A DNA stretch of 64,000 nucleotides from Leishmania infantum JPCM5 (Eukaryota > Euglenozoa > Kinetoplastea > Trypanosomatida > Trypanosomatidae). The translations under genes were made by a program, and so were the position numbers. The stretch covers positions 633,001 through 697,000 of the forward strand of contig NC_009412.2 in the NCBI RefSeq assembly GCF_000002875.2. Direction: 5' to 3'. The notes under the pieces were generated by a model. The model did no database searches and was not told the DNA's origin. It was given only the letters and a program-made list of their open reading frames with translations. Position 1 is the first letter of the stretch. Every line of letters starts with the position of its first letter. Shown here piece by piece: positions 1 to 10,106 of the stretch.

Positions 1-742
1 TGGCGGCCTGGCTGTGGTGCATCGATGGCGGGCAAAAGCGCGTATCGCCGACAAAGCCGAAGATGCGCACGCGCAGGTTGTAGTGCGGCAACCGCACCGT
101 GTTCTCGATCGTCATGTACCCGTTCAACGCACCGGCGCCGCTGACCTTGCCATGCCGATGCAGCCTGCCGTTTCTGCCGTTCTTCTGCTTACCTCCGCCA
201 ATGCTGCTAGCGAGAGATGGTGTGTCGGTGGTGGACGCCACAGCACCACCTGCGGCAGCGACGGCTGCGGTGGCGCTTGCCTTGTACACAAAGGCAACGG
301 CGCATGGCACTGGTGACACTACTCGCCCTGCGCGACTCAGAGCGATCAGCTCGTTGTCCGTCTCCAGCAGCCGCTGCTCGCTGAGGCTCATGTACCAGTT
401 GTAAATATCCTTGTCGGTGCCGATCTGATCTCGCACCACCGTGTGCTCCGTCGCCATGCTGCGGGCATCCCGGTAGTAATAAGCTACGTTCGCTTCTCGC
501 CGCACGTGCAGCAGCTGCTGGAAAAGCGGCGAGGCGGAGCTGGGGAAGTAATCAGGGATGAGGGGGATCAGTATAATTTCCGGCTGCTGCGACGTCGCCG
601 TCGGCACGTCAGTCGGCGGCTCCCCGGCATTGTTAGCGCCAGGAGACGCGGAGTGCCCGACGATTGGAGCGGCGCTTCCCCGGACGCGAGGGTCACGCAC
701 GATGTGTCGCACCAGCGTCTCCCTACTCGGTGCCCCTCCCAT
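1..742 (-). CDS. Conserved-looking hypothetical protein, N-terminal part, runs off left edge
   Basis: An open frame starts at the ATG at 742-740 and stays open to base 1, giving about 247 codons with the C-terminus outside the window. An in-frame TAG lies about 14 codons upstream of this ATG, which fixes the start. The protein begins MGGAPSRETLVRH. It has a Pro/Ala/Thr-rich stretch near residues 25-50, then an ordered-looking region (IILIPLIPDYFPSS, then FQQLLHVRREANVAYYYRD and IYNWYMSLSEQRLLETDNEL). After a Gly/Ser/Ala insertion comes a probable beta-rich segment (GYMTIENTVRLPHYNLRVRIFG). I do not recognise a family. It is the last gene of the transcription unit visible here. The uninterrupted frame, which ends mid-gene at the window edge, and the Leishmania-like amino-acid composition support a real gene; its function is unknown. 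Confidence 0.72.
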   Translation of the reverse strand, partial: MGGAPSRETLVRHIVRDPRVRGSAAPIVGHSASPGANNAGEPPTDVPTATSQQPEIILIPLIPDYFPSSASPLFQQLLHVRREANVAYYYRDARSMATEHTVVRDQIGTDKDIYNWYMSLSEQRLLETDNELIALSRAGRVVSPVPCAVAFVYKASATAAVAAAGGAVASTTDTPSLASSIGGGKQKNGRNGRLHRHGKVSGAGALNGYMTIENTVRLPHYNLRVRIFGFVGDTRFCPPSMHHSQAA

Positions 743-3185
743 TCTCGTTTCTTTTGCGCGTACTCTGGCACTGCACCCTCCCTCCTACGAGAACGGCCCC
801 GAAGCCTTCCCTTTTTTTTTGTGCGTTGCTGGCCTCGCGACAACCCCTCTTGCGCCAAAATGTTGGCTCGCTTGACTGTTGAGTAGACGGGCGGGGTGTG
901 TGGGTGGCCGGTAGACTGGCGAGCACCGACCTCCGCCTCCTTCGCTGCTCTTTCTCTCCTATGGAGGAGAAGGAAAGAGGAGATGCCGCGTAGCTGTATG
1001 TCCCAGTCCAGCAGCAGCGCCGTGTCGCGCGCTTTCTGATGTTAATGTGGTTTGCCTGTTGTTGTTGTTTTTTCTCTCCCTCCTAGAGGGCACCAACACA
1101 CATCGGGGGTAGAGGGGGGGGGGGGGCAGACAAGAGATGCACAGAGAGGGGTCTCCGATGGGTAAGAAAGAAGCAGAAACGAAAGACGGAGGAGTGGTGT
1201 GTGAAGCCTGCCCCGAGAGACAACAAGAGAGAGGAGAGGGAGAGGGATTTCGTGGTGCAGACCGACGGGTGGCTAATGTTACAAGAAGGCAACTGAGGTC
1301 ACCTCATCCGTTGGGGGTGGGGGGAGGGGAAGTACATGTGTCGATATAGGTGCACACACACATATATGTGCATGTGCACGTATGTGTATGCGTGTGGGGC
1401 ACAGAAGAATGCAGATGCGGCCCATTCAGAGTTATGCGGTGCAGCGTGCATGAGAGAGAAGCGGAAGAGGGGGTGCAGCAGTGAGAAGCATACAACGACG
1501 AGGGAGTATAGCGAAGGAGAAGCCGTGAAGAAAACATGGAAGAGGCGGCGATGGAGGCAACGCTACACATGGGAAGAAGAAGGATTGATAACCGGTGGCG
1601 ATGCATACCCGTCCCTCTCTCCTCTCCGCCGCCGTATGACGCGTTTGTGAGCTCGCTTCGCATAGCGCCCCCAACGGGGAGAGGAACGAGGAGACGATGC
1701 CGCTCACTCATGAGACCGCGCGCGCGATAGGCGTCGCAGCGCACGCGCAACCCAAGTGCCCACATGCATCTCGGGGGAGGGGGGAAGAGAGCAGCAGGCG
1801 CGTTCTTCTACATCACCCCAAGGTGTCTATGCAGTTGCGCATGTTCACTGCCATTCTGCAAGTGTGGCAGGGCGTCCTTTTTTTTCGTCTGCTCGTTGTG
1901 TGATCGCTTATGTTTTCTTTTCGAGCCCTTTCCGGTGCGCATGTACTCTTCCGAGGCGGTATCGCACGTCCAGGTCATGTGCAAGCACGCGCTGTTTTGT
2001 GTGACGGAGAGCGAGAGAGAGGACACGAGAGGAGCCGACACGGACGGAAATAAATAAGCGATACAAAGGAAAGGTGTCAGCGAGAAAGGAGCGAGACGGG
2101 GCAGAGAGACGGAGGTGACGGAGGCATTGGACACAAGAGAGAAGAAAGGTCAACCAGAGACCACAGATGGCGCGCAGGTGGCCGGAGAGGCAGAGATAAA
2201 GGGGCCGACATGCATCCCACCGCCTACACGGAAAGCGCACATGCACATGTGCACATACCGACGCGTCGACACCATCAACCAACCAACAACAAAAAAAAAT
2301 GTAATAAAGAAGAAATCAACATGTGGAAACGCACGCGAACACAGAGAAGCGAAGCAAAGGAGGAGGTTGCACGCATGTAGCCGTTTGGGCGTGGCAGATG
2401 AAGGAAGGGACAACACACGCACACATCTTACACCCTACACAACTGACGGTTGGCGCGAGAAGCCATCATACAGCGGGAAATGGAGGAGAGAGGAGGGGCA
2501 GAGCCCAGAGAGACAGACGGACGGACAGGCACACACACACACACAGAAAGAGATACAAAAAAAGGAAAAATAACACAACACACATTCTTTCGTTTGGCTG
2601 AAACCGCAAAAAGGGGCAGGAAGGGCTGCTGGCCGGTTCCGGGGAGGGGCGGCGGGACCGGAACGGAGAGGAGGGAAACGCGTCTGCGCGTCCAGCGGAC
2701 GGTGTCGAACAAGCGTAGAGAGTGCCCGACAACGAATAGGTGTGCTCTCGACTTCTCAGCAGGTGCAGCCACACAGCCAGGCATACATGCACCGATATAC
2801 GCACTACGCTCACGGCGGAAGCAGCGCAGCCGCCGGCAGTGGCGTCGTGCATAATCAAGCAGCGACGAATCGGAAATCCGTGCAGCCTTGTAATCAGCCC
2901 ACGAGGAAACAACCCCGGAACTGACAAGGGAAAGGAAGCGGAAATGCGGCAACGTCTGTAGAGAAAGAATCCGTAGAGGAGAGGCTGACGTGCATGCCAG
3001 TACATGGGAGTGTGGGCGTGTGGGGTGCGATAAGTATGCAGGGCGCGCCTCTGCGTGCGGCAGCATGAGACTCCGGCACCCCAAGAACTACAGGGAGGCG
3101 CGCGAGCGAAAGAGAGAGAGCGGTCTGCGCCGTGGATGCTGGGCGCATATCACCCCCTCCCCCTCCGCTATGTCTGCATCACTGG
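743..3185. other. Intergenic spacer, 2.4 kb, probable UTRs
   Basis: No credible gene is visible. The plus strand is purine-rich in several blocks (for example 957-985 and 1210-1250), which are polypyrimidine on the coding strand and are candidate trans-splicing signals for the gene at 742. It also contains short CA/TG repeats. Short open frames here are repeat-driven and overlap on all frames. Confidence 0.6.
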
Positions 3186-5738
3186 CTAATACCTCTGCCG
3201 AGAAGGGAGGCTGCTGGAGGAATCGCGCAGGGTGTGGTCGAGTCCTTCCAGTGCCGCCAGTTGCGCACAGAGCGGCACCGCGCCGAAGAAGAGCGCGTCA
3301 TCCCGGAGCAACTTGCGCAGTCGCTTCATGAAAATCTCATTCGCGCGCGCCGCCAGCCGAGCCTCCTCCGGCTGACTGATAAACAGCGCCACCTCCTGCA
3401 TGGTCTCGCCGTAGAGGTTGCGGTTCCGCAGCAGCATACGCAGGGTGCTGCGGATGCCGTCAATCGTCCACTCAACAGCGGAGAGGGTGCCCACATCCGT
3501 CGAGCTCTTCAACGCCGAGCGGCCGCCGCCGTCGGCGCTGTGCATGGGGCGCTCATCGCTGTCGTTCGACGGGCTGGTGACCTGTCCAGAGGAGTCGCTA
3601 CTCCGAAGAGGGTACGGCTGCACGGGGTCCGGCGGCGGCGGCGGCAGACGTGGGGAAGTGGCACCGCGCAGCGGCAGCGCAGAGAATCCGGCCCCACGTG
3701 CACCATACGCCTCCTGTGTCGACAGGGATGTGTGCGAAGGTCGCGGCATGTTTCCACTGTACCGAGTAGAATACGCGTTGACCGCGGCCGCCGGGGTGCT
3801 GCCGCCGGCTGGCGTTTTGGTACGCGGTGTTGCCGGCCGTGAAGCCGAGTTTGGTGGTGGCGGTGAGGCGGGCAGTGGTGTCTGGCAAGCCGACGCGTCA
3901 CTCTGAGCGTCCTCCGTGAACTGAGTCCTCGACTTCGGGGGCTCCACACTAGTGTCCATCTCCTCCTCCTCAGCGGCAGGCGCGGCCGTGGCGACTGGGA
4001 GAAACTCGTGTGGTGGGGCGGGGCGAGGAGCGACGATGACGATGCCGTCCTGGTCGATCACATCCACGTTGTTGGCGTCGGTGAGCCGCTGATTGTTCTG
4101 CCGCTGCCACTCAGTGAAGTGCTTTCGCATCTCCTGTTGGCGCGCTGCCGTCTCCAGCCTCAGCTGCCGTAGCGTTTCTCGTTGAAACTGCTTGGCATCG
4201 TCCATGCGCCGCCGCGGCGACAGGTGCCATATCCCAGCTTTCCGCAGCAGCTCCCCTTGCTCCGCGAAAATCTCGTCTAGCACGCGCGTGTTGTGGTCAA
4301 TGAGGCCACCTCGGCTGTTGCGTCGCGGGCTGGGCGACTTCGTGTTGAGGAGGTTGCTTGTCGACCTGCGAAGGCGGTGATGACCGTGCTCGCCGCGTGA
4401 AGTCCCTTGCGGTGTCTCGCCACCTCCGATGAAGGCGTGCTGCTTCGGCGGACTCGCATTCATGCGCTGCAGCAGCTCAAACTTCTCCCCTGCACGGCGA
4501 TGCCAGCTGTCGTCCGGCGCGTGCGTGAGACGCCCGGGGTGGTCGAGGTGCGGGGTGGGTGCCGACATCGGTGGTGGCGGTGACGAGTGTTCTACGGTGA
4601 CAGGTGTCCCGGCCGAGTGGCGCTGACTATTATGTACGCGAGTGGACGGCACATCGGGCGGAGTCGAGGACGTGGTGGAGCTTGGTGGTGGACTGGAGGC
4701 GCACCCGTGCGAGGCACCCTTCGTCGTGCACTGGGCCTTGGGCGCCCCTCCGCCGGCGCTACGGTTTTCGGCAGCTGCCGACTGCACTACGATCGCAGCA
4801 CTCCCGCCAGCGCTTCCAGATGCGGCGATGTGCGGCTGTCTACTCGACATGGCAGGAGCCGAGCTTGCGGACGCGACGTGCGCAGAGATGGTAGAAGGGG
4901 CAGTGGCCGGGTGTGAGGGCCATGGAGGCTGGCCCAAGCTGACGGCGCCAGCCAAGGCAACTAGTGACTGGACAACGCTCTCCATCGACGGTCGCGTCGC
5001 TGGCTCGTCTGCCATCATGCGAGAGAGAAGCTGGCGTGCGGTGCCCGAGCGTCGCGCCATGTTTGTACCCTTTGCCGTGAGTAGCACCACGCCGAGTCGG
5101 CCCAGACACCAGACGTCGCTCAGTGTGGGGTGATAGCCGCTGCCACTCCTGGCGCTGTGGTTCGCGGCTTCGCCGCTGCCGTTGGGATGTGCCGCAGCTG
5201 CCGCGAGAACCTCGGGTGGATAGTCGAGCTCTACGCGCAGGCCGCTCTTCTTACGCTCTTGCAGCTGCGAATAGTAGACCGGGAGGGGCAGCGGCACGCC
5301 TAGGAGGAGGTTTGCCGTACCACCTGTGTGGTGGTCCAGAAAAAGACGATCGCCTGTAAGTCCCGGGAAGAAGAGATTGTGCAAGTGCAGCTGCCGAATC
5401 GCCAGCGCGCACGCGCAGAGCCACCGCAGCACGCTGGCCTCTTCGAGCGAGTTGTGCTCTTCCTCCTCAATCAAGGTCGTGACGTCACCCTCCGAGGCGT
5501 ATGAAGCGACGACACTGAGAAAGGAGCTCTGAATGAGGACGGTGTGGATCGGCACAAAGCCCCGCAGGCGGCGCTTCTGCAGCTCCTCGTACATCCGAAC
5601 TGCCGCGCTCACCTCCTCGGCGGCCCATCCGGCCACATTCATGCGGCGCAGCACGCGCAACGCCCCGCCCGCCTCCGTGTCCTGCACGAGAAGGGTCGCG
5701 GAGTTGTTGCCGATGCTAAGTACCTTCTTGCGAATCAT
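3186..5738 (-). CDS. NEK-like pseudokinase with coiled coil, 850 aa
   Basis: The N-terminal 260 residues follow the protein-kinase fold pattern but lack the catalytic residues. The glycine loop is degraded (SIGNNSATLLVQD, 8-20). The catalytic-loop position reads LHLHNLFFPGLTGDRLFL (117-134), where an active kinase has HRDLKPxN. The DFG position reads GVP (147-149). Structural motifs persist: PPEVL (174-178, the APE position), DVWCLG (208-213) and RPSMESVV (249-256, before the last helix). A long Ser/Pro/Ala-rich linker follows. Then comes a charged helix likely to form a coiled coil (RRMDDAKQFQRETLRQLRLE) and a helical C-terminus. The ATG at 5738 was chosen because the 103 residues before it are Cys/His-rich and repeat-like. 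It probably acts as a scaffold rather than an enzyme; its partner is unknown. Confidence 0.75.
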   Translation of the reverse strand: MIRKKVLSIGNNSATLLVQDTEAGGALRVLRRMNVAGWAAEEVSAAVRMYEELQKRRLRGFVPIHTVLIQSSFLSVVASYASEGDVTTLIEEEEHNSLEEASVLRWLCACALAIRQLHLHNLFFPGLTGDRLFLDHHTGGTANLLLGVPLPLPVYYSQLQERKKSGLRVELDYPPEVLAAAAAHPNGSGEAANHSARSGSGYHPTLSDVWCLGRLGVVLLTAKGTNMARRSGTARQLLSRMMADEPATRPSMESVVQSLVALAGAVSLGQPPWPSHPATAPSTISAHVASASSAPAMSSRQPHIAASGSAGGSAAIVVQSAAAENRSAGGGAPKAQCTTKGASHGCASSPPPSSTTSSTPPDVPSTRVHNSQRHSAGTPVTVEHSSPPPPMSAPTPHLDHPGRLTHAPDDSWHRRAGEKFELLQRMNASPPKQHAFIGGGETPQGTSRGEHGHHRLRRSTSNLLNTKSPSPRRNSRGGLIDHNTRVLDEIFAEQGELLRKAGIWHLSPRRRMDDAKQFQRETLRQLRLETAARQQEMRKHFTEWQRQNNQRLTDANNVDVIDQDGIVIVAPRPAPPHEFLPVATAAPAAEEEEMDTSVEPPKSRTQFTEDAQSDASACQTPLPASPPPPNSASRPATPRTKTPAGGSTPAAAVNAYSTRYSGNMPRPSHTSLSTQEAYGARGAGFSALPLRGATSPRLPPPPPDPVQPYPLRSSDSSGQVTSPSNDSDERPMHSADGGGRSALKSSTDVGTLSAVEWTIDGIRSTLRMLLRNRNLYGETMQEVALFISQPEEARLAARANEIFMKRLRKLLRDDALFFGAVPLCAQLAALEGLDHTLRDSSSSLPSRQRY

Positions 5739-6376
5739 GGCTGAGCTCGATGTGCGTTCCAGAGGAAAGACGACGACGACGAAGATATGATGCGCATGTG
5801 TGCGTGTGCATACGCACGCTTGTGCGTGCCATCGCTCCATGATGCACGGGCAGGCGGTGCCGAAAGGAAGAGAAAAGCGCAGAGTGATGGGCAGGCGAGG
5901 CACAAGAGACAGACAGAACTCAGATGTGAACAAAGGAGGGCAACAAGGGGCGACAGTGCTGGGAGTAGTGAGGAGCACATGCAGCGCACCGCGATCCTGT
6001 ATCAAGCCGTCGCCCTTCCCTCCTGCCCCTTCGAATCCCCACCACACTCCCCTTTCCTGGCACGCTAATCGCTTTCACTGGTGCCCACACACGCATGCAC
6101 AGGCACAAGCGCGTCTGCCTTCATGGATAGGTTTGACTTTGCGTTGCTGGTTGCCTCGCGCGTGCGCGTTCCTTGTCGATGGCCCCTCGTAATCAAATAA
6201 CCGGAAAGCGGTGCACATCTGAGCTTAGAAGAGGCACACACCTTTTACGCGAGCGCTGAAGGTGGCCGGCATCATCAGGCCCGCTGTGAGCAAAGAGGGA
6301 AAAGAAAAGCGTGCCGACGCGTTCATTACTTGGCCCAAGCCGCTCCTCGGCCACTTGAACTCCCGCCGCCGCCGTG

Positions 6377-6416
<40 letters not shown>

Positions 6417-6548
6417 CCCCTCAATCGCCCTGCAGAAGCACGCCTGTACGATAAGAGGCCCCCCCCTCCCGCTGTGTCCGCACGCGCCGCGGTGGACATG
6501 CCAAATGCAAGCCACGCCGGCCTTCTTACTCTTCTCCGACACGACGCG
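5739..6548. other. Intergenic spacer with (TG)n at 6378-6413
   Basis: An 0.8 kb spacer between two minus-strand genes, with no supported gene. It holds about 18 TG dinucleotides at 6378-6413. On the coding strand this is (CA)n in the 3' UTR of the gene at 6549-8948 or in the processing region. Confidence 0.6.
6378..6413. repeat. (TG)n microsatellite
   Basis: Uninterrupted TG dinucleotide run of about 36 bases in the spacer. Confidence 0.95.
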
Positions 6549-8948
6549 CTACACTAGCCTCACAATGCGGTCGCCAGAGATGGCGAGGACATCCGTCATG
6601 GCGCTGAGCGTCGCCACCGTGCCGTGGCGGGAGAAGTACCGCTGCAGCGCCAGCGGCACGCGGGTGCGCAGCGACGCCAGCGTCGTCCCACCTTGCGGGA
6701 TCAGCGGCAGCACCATCCGCACGATGTCGGCCTTCTCCAAGTTGGGCTGCTCCACTTTCGCGCGCTGCACCACGACAACGGAGGGGTCGTCAGGGTAGGG
6801 CCAGGTGGTGAAGTACTCGGGGTAGCTGTCCAACACAGCCTGCACGGCTGCCAAATCGCGTGGCAGGGCATCGCGGACCGCCGGTGGGACCAAGCTCAGC
6901 ACCTCATCCAACTCTGCGCACTGCATGAGAGGCAGCGCATCATACAGCTCCCGCACGGCCCAGTCTGCGTTCGACTCCGGCGCTATCTCTGTCGGGATCT
7001 TCAGCACCGGATCGTCCGGCCGTAGCGAGTTCATCCGCAGCCGCTCATCCATCAGAGTGTCCACGCACGCCTCATACTCCGGCAAGAACCTGTACACCTT
7101 CATCTTATCCGTTGATACGACGATCTCCTTGCCATGCATGCGCAGAAACGTCGGAAAGGAGCGGCACTGCGTCTTCACCTGCGCCTTTTCCGCCTGCGTG
7201 AGGAGGCTGTAAAGGCGGCCGGTCGACACAGCCGCCGACGCCTTCTCCTCCGCGACGCCATAGTCCTTCCCCACCGCCGCCTCGGTCACGACCGCCAACA
7301 CCTTGGTGAAGATGCTTGGCAGCGGAGACGTCGAGGCGTCCCGGTCGTCGAGCGAGTTGGGCGCGACGCGGTACGGACGCGCACGCAGCTTTCCTTGCGA
7401 CATTTGGAAGTACTCCGGGTACTTGCCGAGCAGCCCAGTCACCCCGAGCCGGGGATCGAAAGCGGGGTGACGTGAGATGATGGGGGCAATGTCCTGCAGG
7501 ACGTCCGCCAGCGCGGTGTACTCCTTTGGCACCTGCGGCGCCACCAAGCCAATTAGATTCGCCTCTGAGTTCCGCGGTGGACGGCGCAGCGGCTGCGCAC
7601 CGCTCTGCATACCGTCCACGCCGCTGAAGCCGCCAACCGTGAAGCGCGCGTCGGCATACCCGCGCCGCGGATGATCAAAATCGGGCTTCAGCCGAATCTC
7701 CAGTGAGTTGTGCGAAGGGCGCATGTCAATGTAATGCCTGAACCGCTTCAGGTAAAAGCGAAAGGTGGTCTCGGCGTACAGCCGTTGTATCTCACTCGGT
7801 AACGTGGGCTCAATGGCCTCGATGGGGACGAAAAAGGTGGGGATATACGGCGCAAGAGCCTCCATTACCTGCAGCGTCGATCTCAGAGGTAAAGGGGTGC
7901 CGGCCTCTGGCTCGCTCGCCTCTGCCGGCTCTGCATCCGTGAGACCTGGGAACGCATTGGAAGCATCTGCACCAACAAAATGAGCTCGTGGCGCCACCAG
8001 CCCACCACCGGCCACAGTTGCGACTTTGCCGCCGCCGCTGTAGCGCCAGCTGTTGCCCTGTGGCATAGGTGGAGGCGGTGGAGCAATTCTGTCCGCATGT
8101 GTCGCGGCGGTGCACCGCGACGCGTGAGGCTTTGAGGCGCTCGAGCCTAGCGAATGCTGCGGCAGAGGTGGCGCTGTATTGGAAGCAGAGGCCTGCTGTG
8201 CCGGGGCCGCTGGAAAGGGCCCCGCTGCTTTAGAGCCGTCGAGAGGTGTGGCAGTGCTCCCAGTGCTAGGCAATGCGACATCGTCGCTAGCAAGCGGTAT
8301 ATTGGTGCTTGTCGGCGTAGCGCCCACTCCAGAAGTCGACGCTTCGCAAGGTGCGACCGGGGCATGCGGCACGCGCAGGGCGAGGTGCCCGCTGGGCAGC
8401 AGCACGACCTCCTCAGGGAAGTGGCAAAGCATGTACTGCGTCAACGCAGACTGCTCGCCATGCTGTGGTGTCCCCACTGAAGGCTGATTGCCATGTGCGC
8501 GATCTTTCGAACGGTATTCACGTTCGAGAAACTGCCGCAAAGTGCGGGGGAGTTGCTGCTGCACGTAGGCTAGCCGATTCCAGAGCTCCCTCGTGCCTGT
8601 TCGCGTGGCAACACCGTGCTCTGCGGATACTACTTCGGTCGGTAAGAGCGGCAGCACCATCGCCCGCACCTCCCACGGCGCGTACGTGACCACGCCATTA
8701 TCACACACGGTCGCCGAAGAGGTTGGGCACTGTTGCGGCTGCCCCGACGACGGCAGCTTCGTGGAACAGTGGCGCAGAGCGCATTGCATTGCTGACGGCG
8801 GTCTCATCGATGGTGGTGGTGTGAATAAGATGAAGCCGGCGGGCAGTGCAACTGCAGCAGTGGATGACGCCGTCACAGCATGCGAGCGCCAGATGATACG
8901 CGCACCACACCACGCGCGCGCCGGACCGCCGGCAGAGAGTCGATGCAT
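6549..8948 (-). CDS. Probable mitochondrial protein with about six degenerate repeats, 799 aa; possibly RNA-editing/RNA-binding
   Basis: The N-terminus (MHRLSAGGPARAWCGARIIWRS) is Arg-rich, amphipathic and free of acidic residues, as expected of a mitochondrial presequence. The body holds about six related segments, near residues 93-194, 358-422, 480-526, 545-623, 665-728 and 741-799. Each has a hydrophobic helix (for example MVLPLLP, ALAPYIP, ALPLMQ, MVLPLIP), a second helix, then a phrase such as KYPEYFQMS, SYPEYFTTW, RYFSRHG or FLRMHGKE followed by a short beta strand. This looks like tandem small alpha/beta, winged-helix-like modules. A Ser/Pro/Ala-rich insertion (195-355) separates modules one and two. 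The arrangement and predicted location resemble large kinetoplastid RNA-editing accessory (RESC/MRB1) proteins, but I cannot name an orthologue. The start is set at 8948 because of the presequence and a splice-acceptor-like AG just upstream. Confidence 0.7.
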   Translation of the reverse strand: MHRLSAGGPARAWCGARIIWRSHAVTASSTAAVALPAGFILFTPPPSMRPPSAMQCALRHCSTKLPSSGQPQQCPTSSATVCDNGVVTYAPWEVRAMVLPLLPTEVVSAEHGVATRTGTRELWNRLAYVQQQLPRTLRQFLEREYRSKDRAHGNQPSVGTPQHGEQSALTQYMLCHFPEEVVLLPSGHLALRVPHAPVAPCEASTSGVGATPTSTNIPLASDDVALPSTGSTATPLDGSKAAGPFPAAPAQQASASNTAPPLPQHSLGSSASKPHASRCTAATHADRIAPPPPPMPQGNSWRYSGGGKVATVAGGGLVAPRAHFVGADASNAFPGLTDAEPAEASEPEAGTPLPLRSTLQVMEALAPYIPTFFVPIEAIEPTLPSEIQRLYAETTFRFYLKRFRHYIDMRPSHNSLEIRLKPDFDHPRRGYADARFTVGGFSGVDGMQSGAQPLRRPPRNSEANLIGLVAPQVPKEYTALADVLQDIAPIISRHPAFDPRLGVTGLLGKYPEYFQMSQGKLRARPYRVAPNSLDDRDASTSPLPSIFTKVLAVVTEAAVGKDYGVAEEKASAAVSTGRLYSLLTQAEKAQVKTQCRSFPTFLRMHGKEIVVSTDKMKVYRFLPEYEACVDTLMDERLRMNSLRPDDPVLKIPTEIAPESNADWAVRELYDALPLMQCAELDEVLSLVPPAVRDALPRDLAAVQAVLDSYPEYFTTWPYPDDPSVVVVQRAKVEQPNLEKADIVRMVLPLIPQGGTTLASLRTRVPLALQRYFSRHGTVATLSAMTDVLAISGDRIVRLV

Positions 8949-8952
8949 CGTA

Positions 8953-8980
8953 ACTAGCGAGAGAGAGAGGGAGAGGCAGA
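8953..8980 (-). promoter_or_regulatory. Polypyrimidine tract and AG, candidate trans-splice acceptor
   Basis: On the minus strand a CT-rich tract (8980-8958) is followed directly by CTAG, with the AG at 8955-8954. The start codon of the next gene begins at 8948, so use of this AG would leave a 5-base leader after the spliced leader. Confidence 0.4.
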
Positions 8981-10069
8981 CGCAGTGAGAGTTTGAAGAG
9001 CGGCAAGCGTGGGCCTGATGTTGTGTCGCTCTCGTTTCCTGCTTCTCGGTTCCTGTACGGCACCCGCTATGGCGAGCAGCCGCCCAAGGCTGTATTCGGC
9101 TGATGAGGTGGGGTATGCTGTTCCTTCCCCCGCTGCCCATGGTGGCAGTGCAACATATGCAGAGATGCACCGAGAAAGGGAGAGCAGAGAAAAAAAAAGA
9201 AAAGGTAGAGCGAGAAAGTTGTCACAATCGTCAATTTAATAAGAGGCGCCTCAGCATTGTTCTTCACGAGCATGTCCAGCGCAACCATCTCCATACTACC
9301 ATGCACAATGGAGAGTTTCGTGGCTCTGTTCAGGCGCACCGAGCCCACTTCCATCCACTACCACCACCACCGCTCCTCGTCGCCTTCCCCTCAAAAGCAC
9401 AAGCACCTGAAAGAAGCGGCATCCGTGGGGATGTCGGACTCAATGGTAGATTATCGGAAGAGCCCTGAGCCATCCGCCTGCTGCGGTGATGATCGAAGAA
9501 GAGGTTGGCATGCGCGCATCTCAGAAAACAGCACGTCTGTTTCCGCATGCGCACTGAAACGGTGAGGCGGTGACGGACTGCCCGACTAGAGCAACCCCGT
9601 CCACGACGACGGCGAGCACTAGCTGGGCGCACATTACTGACGCGTAGCTCACGCCTTTTTTTCCGTGTCTGCATGTACCTCTGCGTGCGTCTCAGGAGAC
9701 CAGAGGTGTGGCTCTCTTCTTCTTCAGCAGTGATGCCTGCAAAAACAAAACCGGATGTGTGCGAGACGGGCGAGAGGGGAAGGCGAGGCACAGCGCATCG
9801 AAGGACAAGGACGGAAAGCGGAGAAGAAAACCTTCAAAGGCTGAGCATGCCGTGAACGCGCTCGACACCGACACCGAGGAAAGGGCGCGTATAGGGGGGA
9901 AGAATGTCGGTGAAGCGTGAAGGCACAAAGGAGGCGCAACTCAGCAAACCTCATGGGAATCATACATCTTTCCCCCACCTCACCCCCAACAAAAAGCAGC
10001 CGCAGCTGCGCCTGGATGCTTGAGCGGGGATGGCAGCCGCAGGAAGCTATCGGAGCGCGCGTTCGCGCC

Positions 10070-10073
<4 letters not shown>

Positions 10074-10105
<32 letters not shown>
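10074..10105. repeat. (TG)n microsatellite
   Basis: Uninterrupted TG run of about 32 bases. Confidence 0.95.

Positions 10106-10106
<1 letters not shown>

Noticed and set aside
2428..3084. 218-codon minus-strand open frame in the first spacer
   Set aside because: It is a Cys/Ser/Leu/Val-rich product of polypyrimidine and CA tracts, overlaps another open frame in a different phase, and lacks any ordered segment.
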